Assembly: GCA_023389195.1 (NCBI GenBank)
Contig: JAEWET010000021.1
Span: 62,001 to 126,000 of the forward strand
DNA: 64,000 nt
From: Aliihoeflea sp023389195
GTDB taxonomy: Bacteria > Pseudomonadota > Alphaproteobacteria > Rhizobiales > Rhizobiaceae
Direction: 5' to 3'
A program made the translations under genes and the position numbers. This document shows positions 9,033-17,147 of the stretch, one piece after another. Within the stretch, counting starts at the first letter, position 1; each line of letters starts with the position of its first letter. The notes beneath the pieces are model-generated. The model did not search any database and was not told the origin of the DNA. It saw only the letters and a program-made list of their open reading frames with translations.

Positions 9033-11255
9033 TCAGCCAATGGCTGGCAGATGTCCGAGCAAATCTTCCATGTGGATCGGGAACTTGCGCACGCGATGGC
9101 CCGTCGCGGCGAACACCGCATTGGCAATCGCCGGTCCCGCGCCACAGATGCCGAGTTCGCCGATCCCCTTGGAGCCGAGCGGATTCGAGTTCTCGTCGAA
9201 GCCTTCGATCATGTGAACGTCGAGCCGCGGCACGTCGCGATTGACCGCGACATGGTACTCGGCGAGGTCGCGGTTCATGAATGCGCCGTAGCGCTCGTCC
9301 ATCAGGCTCTCCTCCATCAGCGCCGCACCGATGCCAAAGATCATGCCGCCCATGAGCTGCGAGCGGGCAGTCTTTTCGTTGAGGATGCGGCCGGCATCGA
9401 AGACGCCGGTCAGCCGCCGCAGCCGGATTTCGCCGGTCACGGCATCGACGGCGACTTCGGCAAACTGTGCGCCGTAGGAATACTGCGCCATCGTCTTGTA
9501 TTCCTTGCCGGGCTTCGCCGCGCCCTTGGCGGAAACTCCGCCCGACCCGTCGCCCAGTTGCGCGATCGGCAGCGAGCGGTTGCCGAGCGCGATATTCGCG
9601 CCATCGATCCGCAGCTCCTTCGAATTCGCGCCCTTCCACTCGCTGTCGGCCTTCGCCGCCCGCTTGAGAAGATCGTCCTTCAACGCCCGGGCGGCCTCGA
9701 ACACGGCCGTGCCGGTCGAACCGGCCCCGAACGAGCCGCCCGAGCCGCAGGTCTCGGGGAAATCCGTATCGCCGAGCTTCACCGTCACATGCTCCGGCGC
9801 GACGCCCATCGCCTCGGCGGCGATCTGCGTCAGGATCGTATAGGTGCCGGTCCCGATATCGGTCATGTCGAGCCGCACCGTCAGATGACCATCGGTCGAA
9901 AGCTCGATTTCGGCCTCGGCCTCCTGCATCAGGTTCGGTCGGATGGCAGCAGCCATGCCGTGGCCGATCAGCCAGTCGCCTTCGCGGCGCGAAACCGGTC
10001 CCTTCCAGCCGAATTTTTCCGCGCCTTCCTGCAGGCAGCGGCGCATCTTGCGCGTGGAAAAGGGCTTGCCCGAATGCGGGTCCTTTTCCGGTTCGTTGCG
10101 CACCCGGAACTCCACCGGATCGACCCCGCAGGAATGCGCCAGCTCGTCGATCATGCTTTCGAATGTCAGCGTCCCGACCGCTTCGCCCGGCGCGCGCATC
10201 GAATCCGCCTTCGGAATGTCGCCCTCGACCACGCGATGGCTGGTGCGCATCGCCTTGGTGGCATAGCTCGCGCGCGTCGGCGAAGCGGCTGCCTCGGCAA
10301 AGGGGTAGTCGCGGGCCATGATCGACAAGGTGGTGTGGTCGATCGCGACGATCTTGCCATTGGCGTCGGCGCCCAGTTTCAGTCTTTGCCGATGACGGGG
10401 CCGGTGCGGCCCGTTGGAAAAGACGTTGCGGCGGTGCTGCGCGATCCGCACCGGCTTTCCCGTCAGCTTTGCGCCATGCGCAGCGAGGATCGCCTCGTTG
10501 TGGACGCCGAGCTTCGAGCCGAAGCCGCCGCCGATATAGGGCGAGACGATCCGAACGTCTTCGGGGTCGATGTCGAACGTGTTGGCGAAGGCCTTGCGCC
10601 CGTCGCCGAGAATCTGGATCGACATGTGGACGGTCAGCTTGTCACCATCCCATTGCGCCACCGTCGCATGCGGCTCCATCGCGGCGGCATGCTGGCTCGG
10701 CGTATGGAACTCGCCCTCGACCCGGTGCGCGGCCTTCTCGTATTCGGCCTCGAAGTCACCCGTCTCGGTGTCGACTTCGGGCGTGCCGTCAAGCTCGTCC
10801 GGCTTGACCGCCTGATCTTCATGCTTTTCAGGGTTGAAGATGCCGTCTTCCGCCGCGATTTCGCACCGGACGAGGGAGGCGGCATGTCGTGCCTGCTCGA
10901 ATGTTTGCGCGACGACCAGAGCGACGGGATAGCCGAGATGGCGAACCTCGTCGGACCGCATCATGGCATGCGATTGCGCGAAGCGGCCTCCTTTTGCGCG
11001 CTCGCCGAACGGGATCTGCTTCGGCGTGGTCTCATGCGTGACGACGACGTGCACGCCTTCTGACGCCTCGGCCGCTTTGGTGTCGATCGAAACGATCCTG
11101 CCCTTGGCGACCGGCGACTCGACGATGAAGCCGATCAGATGCGGTTCGTCCCCGCGCCAGTCGGCGGCATAGGTCGCCCGTCCCGAAACCTTGAGCGGGC
11201 CTTCGACGCGGTCGAGCGGCTGGCCGACGAGGCCCTTGAACTCGTGTTCGCTCAT
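9033..11255 (-). CDS. paoC: Molybdopterin-binding subunit of aldehyde oxidoreductase (PaoC type)
   Basis: A 740-residue protein of the xanthine dehydrogenase family large subunit. It begins MSEHEFKGLVGQPLDRVEGPLKVSG and carries the family segments PYIGGGFGSKLG near residue 245, FSNGPHRPRHRQRLKLG, MRAPGEAVGTL near 345, GSGGSFGAGSTGTAVFEAA near 510 and the C-terminal GSKGIGELGICGAGPAIANAV loop holding the catalytic glutamate (KGIGE). With its partners it oxidises aldehydes using molybdopterin cytosine dinucleotide. Its ATG overlaps the FAD subunit stop by four bases. No XdhC/PaoD-type insertion chaperone follows. Confidence 0.93.
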   Translation of the reverse strand: MSEHEFKGLVGQPLDRVEGPLKVSGRATYAADWRGDEPHLIGFIVESPVAKGRIVSIDTKAAEASEGVHVVVTHETTPKQIPFGERAKGGRFAQSHAMMRSDEVRHLGYPVALVVAQTFEQARHAASLVRCEIAAEDGIFNPEKHEDQAVKPDELDGTPEVDTETGDFEAEYEKAAHRVEGEFHTPSQHAAAMEPHATVAQWDGDKLTVHMSIQILGDGRKAFANTFDIDPEDVRIVSPYIGGGFGSKLGVHNEAILAAHGAKLTGKPVRIAQHRRNVFSNGPHRPRHRQRLKLGADANGKIVAIDHTTLSIMARDYPFAEAAASPTRASYATKAMRTSHRVVEGDIPKADSMRAPGEAVGTLTFESMIDELAHSCGVDPVEFRVRNEPEKDPHSGKPFSTRKMRRCLQEGAEKFGWKGPVSRREGDWLIGHGMAAAIRPNLMQEAEAEIELSTDGHLTVRLDMTDIGTGTYTILTQIAAEAMGVAPEHVTVKLGDTDFPETCGSGGSFGAGSTGTAVFEAARALKDDLLKRAAKADSEWKGANSKELRIDGANIALGNRSLPIAQLGDGSGGVSAKGAAKPGKEYKTMAQYSYGAQFAEVAVDAVTGEIRLRRLTGVFDAGRILNEKTARSQLMGGMIFGIGAALMEESLMDERYGAFMNRDLAEYHVAVNRDVPRLDVHMIEGFDENSNPLGSKGIGELGICGAGPAIANAVFAATGHRVRKFPIHMEDLLGHLPAIG

Positions 11256-12241
11256 GCCGCCTTCTCCTGCTTTTGCGTCATCTCGGTGAGGCTGGCGACG
11301 ATCAGCCGGCGCATCAGCGGAATCTTGAAATCGTTGTCACCCTGCCCCTTCGCCTCGGCGAGTTCGGCATCCGCCGCTTCCTCGAACAGAGACTGGGATG
11401 GCTTCTTGCCTTCCAGCACCTCCTCGGCACGCGCCGCCCGCCAGGGCTTGTGCGCCACGCCGCCGAGGCCGATCCTGATTTTCAGGAAATGCCCTTCCAG
11501 AAGATCGAAGGCGATGCCGATCGAGACGACCGCAAAGGCGTAGGACGAGCGGTCACGCACCTTGCGGTACATCTGGAATTCCTGCGCCTTGTGCAGGACG
11601 ACATGCGTGATGAGTTCGCCCTGGCCGAGTTGATGGTCGACATGCGGCGTGTCGCCCGGCAGCCGGTGCAGCGCATCCGCAGGGATGGTCCGCACGCCGC
11701 CCTGCGGCAGCACCGTTTCGACATCCGCGCCGAGCGTCACCATCGCCACCGCCATGTCCGATGGATGGACGGCGATGCAGTTCTCGCTCGCGCCGAGGAT
11801 CGCGTGGAAGCGGTTGAGGCCGCCGATCGCGTCGCAGCCAGAGCCCGGCTCGCGCTTGTTGCAGGCCCGCTGCGTGTCGTAGAAATACTGGCAGCGCGTG
11901 CGTTGGAGGAAATTGCCGCCGGTCGTCGCCCGGTTCCGCAATTGCTGCGTCGCGCCCGACAGAAGTGCGGTCGAGAGAAGCGGATAATTCTCCCGCACCA
12001 CCGGATCGGCCGCAAGCGCGCTGTTGGTCACTGCCGCGCCGATGCGCAGTCCGTTCTCCGTCGCCTCGATTTCCTCATGCGGCAGGCGCGAGACATCGAC
12101 CAGCGTTTCCGGTCGTTCGATCTCGTGCTTCATCAGGTCGACGAGATTGGTGCCGCCACCGAGAAATTTGGCGCTCTTCGCACTGGCGGCGGCGACTGCC
12201 GCCTTGTCGTCGGAAACGCGGGAATAGCTGAACGGCGTCAT
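11252..12241 (-). CDS. paoB: FAD-binding subunit of aldehyde oxidoreductase (PaoB type)
   Basis: A 329-residue CO-dehydrogenase flavoprotein-like subunit. The FAD-binding FLGGGTNLVDLM lies at residues 26-37 and ATTGGNFLQRTRC at 105-117. Cysteines at residues 117, 127, 136 and 155 sit in an insertion (ACNKREPGSGC). This matches the extra [4Fe-4S] cluster known in E. coli PaoB and 4-hydroxybenzoyl-CoA reductase, and so distinguishes the enzyme from plain xanthine dehydrogenases. Four-base overlaps with both neighbours show tight translational coupling. Confidence 0.92.
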   Translation of the reverse strand: MTPFSYSRVSDDKAAVAAASAKSAKFLGGGTNLVDLMKHEIERPETLVDVSRLPHEEIEATENGLRIGAAVTNSALAADPVVRENYPLLSTALLSGATQQLRNRATTGGNFLQRTRCQYFYDTQRACNKREPGSGCDAIGGLNRFHAILGASENCIAVHPSDMAVAMVTLGADVETVLPQGGVRTIPADALHRLPGDTPHVDHQLGQGELITHVVLHKAQEFQMYRKVRDRSSYAFAVVSIGIAFDLLEGHFLKIRIGLGGVAHKPWRAARAEEVLEGKKPSQSLFEEAADAELAEAKGQGDNDFKIPLMRRLIVASLTEMTQKQEKAA

Positions 12242-12738
12242 GTCCGCGCCTCCGCAATTTCCATGATCGCATCGACGATGTTGTTGTACGCCCCACAGCG
12301 GCAGAGGCTGCCGGACATGCGCTCGCGGATTTCCTCGTCGATCAGCTCGACCTTTTCCTTGGTCACCACACTCGGCTCACCGCGCTTCAATTCGTCCAAA
12401 AGAGCAGTCGCCGAGCAGATCTGCCCCGGCGTGCAGTAGCCGCACTGGAAGGCATCGTGCTTGATGAACGCCGCCTGCAGTGGCGATAGCGCTTCGCCAT
12501 CGGCCATGCCCTCGATCGTCGTCACCTCGTCGCCCTCATGCGCGACGGCGAGCGACAGGCACGAATTGATCCGCCGCCCGTTGACGATCACCGTGCACGC
12601 GCCGCACTGGCCATGGTCGCAGCCCTTCTTCGAGCCGGTCATGGCAAGGTTTTCGCGCAGGAGGTCGAGCAGGCTCACCCTTGGATCGATCTTGAGATCG
12701 TGGGGCGTGCCGTTGACGGTCAGTCGTAACGGGTGCAT
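12238..12738 (-). CDS. paoA: [2Fe-2S] subunit of aldehyde oxidoreductase (PaoA type)
   Basis: The chosen ATG at 12738 gives 166 residues starting MHPLRLTVNG. The plant-ferredoxin-like cluster uses Cys 40, 45, 48 and 60 (KKGCDHGQCGACTVIVNG). The second cluster uses Cys 99, 102, 146 and 148 (FQCGYCTPGQIC and CRCGAYNNIV). It passes electrons from the Mo centre to FAD. E. coli PaoA has a Tat signal for periplasmic export; none is present here, so the complex is probably cytoplasmic. The frame is open further upstream but lacks support. Confidence 0.93.
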   Translation of the reverse strand: MHPLRLTVNGTPHDLKIDPRVSLLDLLRENLAMTGSKKGCDHGQCGACTVIVNGRRINSCLSLAVAHEGDEVTTIEGMADGEALSPLQAAFIKHDAFQCGYCTPGQICSATALLDELKRGEPSVVTKEKVELIDEEIRERMSGSLCRCGAYNNIVDAIMEIAEART

Positions 12739-12953
12739 CCGCTGCCTTTCGTGGTTCCGCGCGCAAGGCGCGCGGCGATGGGTGGCACAGGCATAGCGCG
12801 GACGGGACTTGAGGCTCGTCTGCCATTTCGTTGGCCGAGGCGGGAAATCGGGAAAATCGCCTCGTTCCCCGGTACCGTCGTGCCCGATTGACACGCGCCA
12901 TGCCTGCTCGACGGACTAACCGCAAAGCGCCGGTCAATGTTCCTGCGGAAATT

Positions 12954-13760
12954 TCAGAAGCGCTGGATCACCAGTTCGAAAGTGATCAGAACGGCAACGT
13001 CGCGGGCAAGCCGGCCATGGCTGACCGCCCCGTCGAGGCCGACGATGGCGACGTCGAGATGGCAGCGTCCGTTCTCATACTGGCCGTCGGTGACGAGGAG
13101 TTCGGTCGCGTAGGACGCGACCTCCAGGCCGTCCTCGAACCGTGCCCCGACCGTGCTGCCGACCCCGAATATTCGGGCTCGTTCCACCGAATTTCGAGCG
13201 CAAACTGCCTCGATTGCAGCCAGAACGGGCTCGTTCGGGCGTAGAACGAGCGCAAAACCATCCGGTTTGGAGGTGGTTTCAGCCCGCTTTGGAGCGAATA
13301 ATCGGAAATTGGTCTCGGAATTGTCCTCCACCTCGAACCGCGCGCCGCCCATCTTGAGGCCGGGAACAACGCAATCCGAGGCGACGATGCTGTCGAGCGG
13401 AAGGAGGTGTCCCATCCGCCCCGCCCACTCCCCATGGCAGTGCAGGAACGGCTCTCCATCGCGGCTTCCCACGATCGCCCCGGCCCGCTCGATGGACGCC
13501 GCGTCAAGCGTATGGGTTTGCGAATACCAGGCGACATGATCGGCATCCGGCGCGGCGCCGGGGATGACGTAATCGAGCGGCGCAAGCGGTACGCCCGAAA
13601 GGTCGACATAGCCGGAAAACCCTTGCATTCCATGTGCTTGGGCTATCGCGTCATTGACCGTCAGCCCGGCCTTCAGATGCAATTCGACCGGCTCGATCCG
13701 GCACGGAACGGCAACCGCGCGCTCCGCCGCGACAGGTCCGGGCTGCCGCATCGTCCGCAT
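12954..13760 (-). CDS. DUF296 (PPC/PCC domain) protein in an acyl-CoA operon
   Basis: A 268-residue protein with what look like two PPC/DUF296 modules. The first contains FLHCHGEWAGRMGHLLPL (key residues H-C-H, G, GHLL) around residues 103-120. The second, C-terminal half contains PVLAAIEAVCARNSVERARIFGVGSTVGA. The GxxHxH...GHLL pattern is the putative metal site of bacterial PPC proteins. Its ATG directly abuts the SDR stop, so it is the last gene of the synthetase-SDR operon. Plant PPC proteins bind DNA, but this context argues for a metabolic or ligand-binding role, which is unknown. Confidence 0.8.
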   Translation of the reverse strand: MRTMRQPGPVAAERAVAVPCRIEPVELHLKAGLTVNDAIAQAHGMQGFSGYVDLSGVPLAPLDYVIPGAAPDADHVAWYSQTHTLDAASIERAGAIVGSRDGEPFLHCHGEWAGRMGHLLPLDSIVASDCVVPGLKMGGARFEVEDNSETNFRLFAPKRAETTSKPDGFALVLRPNEPVLAAIEAVCARNSVERARIFGVGSTVGARFEDGLEVASYATELLVTDGQYENGRCHLDVAIVGLDGAVSHGRLARDVAVLITFELVIQRF

Positions 13761-14492
13761 TCAGACCGCCAGCCCCGCATTGACGAACCCGCCATCGACC
13801 GCCAGCACCTGCCCATTGACGTAGCTCGCCTCGTCGGAAAGCAGGAAAGCCACCGCCTGCGCGATTTCACGCGGCTGGCCATAGCGGCCCTGCGGTACGC
13901 GCTCGTTCCATTGCCGGCGCACGTCGTCGGTATGGATCGACCGGGCGAGCGGCGTGTCGACCGGGCCGGGCGCGACGGCGTTGACGCGGATGCCGTGACG
14001 ACCGAGTTCGGTCGCCATGATCATGGTCATCAGATTGACGGCCCCTTTGGACGAACCATAGGCAACGCGGCCCTTGTTGCCGGTGAGGCCGGAGACAGAA
14101 CTGATGTTGACGATCGACCCCGACGCGGCGGCCGCTAGCCATTGCCGCGCGGCGGCGCGCGCGACGATGAAGGAGCCGGTCAGATTGACGTCGACGATGC
14201 GGCGAAAGTCGGCAACTTCCGTTGCGACGGCCGGCTTGTCCATGCCGATGCCGGCCGAATTGACGACGCCGCTAAGTGTGCCGGCGCTGACGAAGGCCGT
14301 TTCGACGTCCGCCTCATCGGCGACGTTTCCGGCAAGACCCGAAGCGCTCGGGCCGAGTTGCGCGCAGGCGGCGTCGATCGCGTCCTGTTTCAGATCGAAC
14401 AGAAAGACGGAAATGCCGCGCTCGACGAGGATCGCGGCGGTGTCGAGGCCGATGCCAGAGGCGCCGCCGGTGATGAAGACCGCGCCCGCCAT
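13761..14492 (-). CDS. SDR family oxidoreductase
   Basis: A 243-residue classical short-chain dehydrogenase. The cofactor motif is VFITGGASGIGLDTA at residues 4-18, VVNSAGIGM is the NNAG-like segment near 80, and the catalytic Ser, Tyr and Lys lie in NISSVSGL and YGSSKGA near 125-150. The C-terminal YVNGQVLAVDGGF segment is typical. The start codon overlaps the synthetase stop (TGATG), showing coupling. It probably oxidises or reduces a hydroxyacyl or ketoacyl intermediate of the pathway begun by the upstream acyl-CoA synthetase. Substrate is unknown. Confidence 0.9.
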   Translation of the reverse strand: MAGAVFITGGASGIGLDTAAILVERGISVFLFDLKQDAIDAACAQLGPSASGLAGNVADEADVETAFVSAGTLSGVVNSAGIGMDKPAVATEVADFRRIVDVNLTGSFIVARAAARQWLAAAASGSIVNISSVSGLTGNKGRVAYGSSKGAVNLMTMIMATELGRHGIRVNAVAPGPVDTPLARSIHTDDVRRQWNERVPQGRYGQPREIAQAVAFLLSDEASYVNGQVLAVDGGFVNAGLAV

Positions 14493-16090
14493 CAGCTTGC
14501 CTTCGCGGTGAGGGCGGCGAGGTCGCCGCGCTTTTCGAGTTCCTCGCGGATCAGCTTCTTGGCGATCTTGCCATAGGCCGATTTGGGCATCTCGTCCCAG
14601 AAGACGAAGAGCTTCGGCATCTTGTAGCGCGCGATCTTCGGCTCGAGAAAGGCGCGCATGTCGATGGTCCTTGCATTCGCGCCTGGCCGGGCGACGCAGA
14701 CGGCAACGCCGATCTCGCCCCACATCGGATCGGGCACGCCGAGGACGGCGGTTTCGGAAATCTCGGGATGGGTCAGGATCTTCTCCTCGATCTCGCGCGG
14801 ATAGATGTTGGAGCCGCCGGAAATGTACATGTCCGAGGCGCGGCCGGTGAGGTAGACGAAGCCGTGCGCGTCCATATGGCCGAGGTCGCCGGTGCGGAAC
14901 CAGCCATTGCGGAACGACTTGGCATTGGCCTCCGGATTGTCCCAGTAGCCGGCGAAGACGGCCGGCCCGACGACGCAGATCTCGCCGGTTTCGCCAAGGC
15001 CGACCGCCTCGCCCGCATCGTTCTGGATCTCGACCTCGATGCCGGTGCGCTCGAAGCCGCAGGAGCCGATCCGCACGAGCGAATCGTCCATCGAATGGTG
15101 GGCGGACGGCAGGACGGTGATGTTGCCGGTGACCTCGCCGAGGCCGAAATACTGGACGATGACCGGACCGAGCTTCTCCAGCGCCTTGACCTGATCCGTC
15201 CTGTACATCGGCGCACCGGCATAGATGACGTAGCGCAGCGAGGAATGGTCGAAACGGTCGACCGACGGGTCCTCGACGAGCAGCTTCAGGATCGTCGGCA
15301 CGGTGAAGGCGTTCGACACCTCCCACTTTTCGACCAGTTGCCAGACGGTCGGAACATCGAGCTTGTCGGTCGGCAAAAGCACCGTCTTCACCCCATGCGC
15401 GACCTGCGCGAGCTGGTGAACGCCGGCGCCATGCGACAGAGGCGCGACCACGATCGAGGCGTCCTCGTGGGTCGTTCCGGGCATCAGGTCGCAAAGATGA
15501 TTGGTGACGACGAACCCCATCTGGCCATGCGTCAGCACCGCAGCCTTGGGACGTCCGGTCGTACCGGAGGTGAAGAAGAACCAGCATGGATCGTCGCGGT
15601 CGACGACGGCCATCGGGACCGTCCGGCCCTCGTTGCGGGCGACGATGGCGTCGTAATCCTCGCCGAATTCCGCCTCGCCGATGGCAATGAAGAAGCGCGC
15701 GTCCGGCGCCTGCTCGCGCACGCCCTGCGCGTGGCCGGCGAAAGGGGCGGCGCAAATCATGCCCACGGCGCCGCTCGCCTTTGCCAGATAGGCGACCTCA
15801 TCGGGCGACTGGCGGTAATTGGTCGGGACCCAGACGGCGCCGATGCGAAAGCACGCGAACATCGACTCGAACATCTGATTGTTGTTGGCCGACTGGACCA
15901 GCACCCGGTCGCCCTTCTGAACGCCGAATTCGGTGGCGAGCGCATGCGCGAAAGCCTCGACGCGCGCCTGCATCGCCGCCCAGGTCCATGTCTCATCACG
16001 CCAAACGAAACCGATCTCGTCCGGATGGCGCCGGGCGGACTGGGCGAGGAAATTCGCAAGGTTCATCGCGCGGGTGGTGACTGGTTTCAT
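14492..16090 (-). CDS. Acyl-CoA synthetase (adenylate-forming, class I)
   Basis: The ATG at 16090 (MKPVTTRAMN) with AGGA upstream gives 532 residues. An ATG at 16111, overlapping the regulator stop, would add seven residues. The AMP-binding P-loop is FFFTSGTTGRPKAAVLTHG near residue 155, followed by YFGLGEVTG and the GWFRTGDLGHMDAHGFVYL / GRASDMYISGGSNIYPREIE core (key D, GR, G-S-NIYP). The C-terminal lysine lies in PKSAYGKIAKKL. It activates a carboxylic acid to its CoA thioester. Coupling with an IclR regulator and a divergent TRAP transporter suggests the imported acid is its substrate. Confidence 0.92.
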   Translation of the reverse strand: MKPVTTRAMNLANFLAQSARRHPDEIGFVWRDETWTWAAMQARVEAFAHALATEFGVQKGDRVLVQSANNNQMFESMFACFRIGAVWVPTNYRQSPDEVAYLAKASGAVGMICAAPFAGHAQGVREQAPDARFFIAIGEAEFGEDYDAIVARNEGRTVPMAVVDRDDPCWFFFTSGTTGRPKAAVLTHGQMGFVVTNHLCDLMPGTTHEDASIVVAPLSHGAGVHQLAQVAHGVKTVLLPTDKLDVPTVWQLVEKWEVSNAFTVPTILKLLVEDPSVDRFDHSSLRYVIYAGAPMYRTDQVKALEKLGPVIVQYFGLGEVTGNITVLPSAHHSMDDSLVRIGSCGFERTGIEVEIQNDAGEAVGLGETGEICVVGPAVFAGYWDNPEANAKSFRNGWFRTGDLGHMDAHGFVYLTGRASDMYISGGSNIYPREIEEKILTHPEISETAVLGVPDPMWGEIGVAVCVARPGANARTIDMRAFLEPKIARYKMPKLFVFWDEMPKSAYGKIAKKLIREELEKRGDLAALTAKAS

Positions 16091-16107
16091 CGAGGAATCC
16101 TGAAGGC

Positions 16108-16923
16108 TCATGCGGTTTTGCGCCCGGCCTCTGGCACGGGCGTGAAATAGACGGATTGGCGCTGGGCCAGCTTCTGCTCGACCCGGGTCGCCTCGGCGGC
16201 CAGCAGCGCGCCAATCTCGGCCTGCCGGGGTCCTTGCAGCCGGCTGTCGATGGCGGCGATGGAAAGCGCCCCGATCGCACGACCAAACGGATCGCGGATG
16301 GCGACGCCGACCCCCCATGAATTGGCGACGATTAGGCCCGGATTGAGGGCGTAGCCCTGCGCACGCGTCTCGGCGACGTCGGCGCGGATGCGTTCGGGCG
16401 GATAGAGCGGGTAGCTTGCCGCCAGCACCGACGCATTGGCTTCCAGTACGGCTTCGATCTCCGCGTCGGGGAGGGCTGCCAGAATGGCGAGCGAGCCCGC
16501 ACCGCAGCCGAGCGGATGCTCGAAGCCGGTCTGGAGGGCATGGGTACGAACGGGATAGGTGCCTTCCTCGCGGTGCAGGCAGACCGAGACGAGGTCGCGG
16601 CGGACCGAGACGAACGCGGAATCCTGCGTCTGGCGCGACAGGCGCACGACGCTGTCCATGGCGAATTGCAAAAGGCCGTAGCGCGGCGCGGCGAGCGAGC
16701 CGAGGACGTAGGATTCGGCGCCGAGATAATAGCGCCGCGTCGCCTCATCCTGCTCGACGAAGCCGGCGCGTATCAGGGCCAGCAGCAGGCGGCGGGCGGT
16801 CGGCTTGTTGAGCCCGGATTCCTCGACCAGCGACGACAGGGCGGCGCCACGCCCGGCATGACGACCTACCAGGGCCAGAAGGCCTAGCGCCCGATCCACG
16901 CTCTGGGCTCCGCCGAAATCCAA
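16108..16923 (-). CDS. IclR family transcriptional regulator
   Basis: I chose the TTG at 16923, because GGGAGGAG sits six bases upstream at 16930-16937 and the resulting start (MDFGGAQSVDRALGLLALV) matches the usual IclR N-terminus. The product is 271 residues. A winged HTH (LSSLVEESGLNKPTARRLLLAL) covers about residues 27-50, and the effector domain runs to the end with HPLGCGAGSLAILA and GVGVAIRDPFGRAIGALS. It is first in the operon with the acyl-CoA synthetase, overlapping or nearly so. Candidate operators lie just upstream, so autoregulation and control of the divergent TRAP operon are likely. Confidence 0.92.
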   Translation of the reverse strand: MDFGGAQSVDRALGLLALVGRHAGRGAALSSLVEESGLNKPTARRLLLALIRAGFVEQDEATRRYYLGAESYVLGSLAAPRYGLLQFAMDSVVRLSRQTQDSAFVSVRRDLVSVCLHREEGTYPVRTHALQTGFEHPLGCGAGSLAILAALPDAEIEAVLEANASVLAASYPLYPPERIRADVAETRAQGYALNPGLIVANSWGVGVAIRDPFGRAIGALSIAAIDSRLQGPRQAEIGALLAAEATRVEQKLAQRQSVYFTPVPEAGRKTA

Positions 16924-16952
16924 CCGATGCTCCTCCCGTCCCGCACCAGTGC

Positions 16953-17089
16953 GGTCCACATCATGGATAGGCAGCGTAGTCAGCTCCTCGCCGGCTGTAA
17001 AGCCGCAACGAATTTCGCCTTGCAATCTCGCCCCGCATCCGTATCGTCACTCCGTTCGCGGCAGGATGCTGCGGTCCATATCGTGGACC
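16953..17089. promoter_or_regulatory. Candidate IclR operators between the regulator and TRAP operon
   Basis: The 224-bp divergent gap contains GGTCCACATCATGGATA at 16953-16969 and GGTCCATATCGTGGACC at 17073-17089. The second is a perfect 6-5-6 inverted repeat and the first is a near match. The element GCGGTCCA occurs three times in the gap (16951, 17071, 17119). Spacing near both divergent genes fits repression or activation by the adjacent IclR protein. The assignment to IclR is inferred from position. Confidence 0.65.
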
Positions 17090-17147
17090 ATATCGTCGGC
17101 GGGAGAGAGAAACCCGGCGGTGCGGTCCAATTAACGGAGGAAAACCA

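Noticed and set aside
8889..11063. A 724-codon open frame on the plus strand
   Set aside because: It is the antisense shadow of the molybdopterin subunit gene; its translation is Arg/His-rich with no domain, as is common for the complementary strand of high-GC genes.
13761..15755. A long minus-strand frame suggesting a 664-residue synthetase-SDR fusion
   Set aside because: Only the C-terminal part is the SDR; the N-terminal part is an out-of-frame reading of the acyl-CoA synthetase. The TGATG overlap shows two separate genes.
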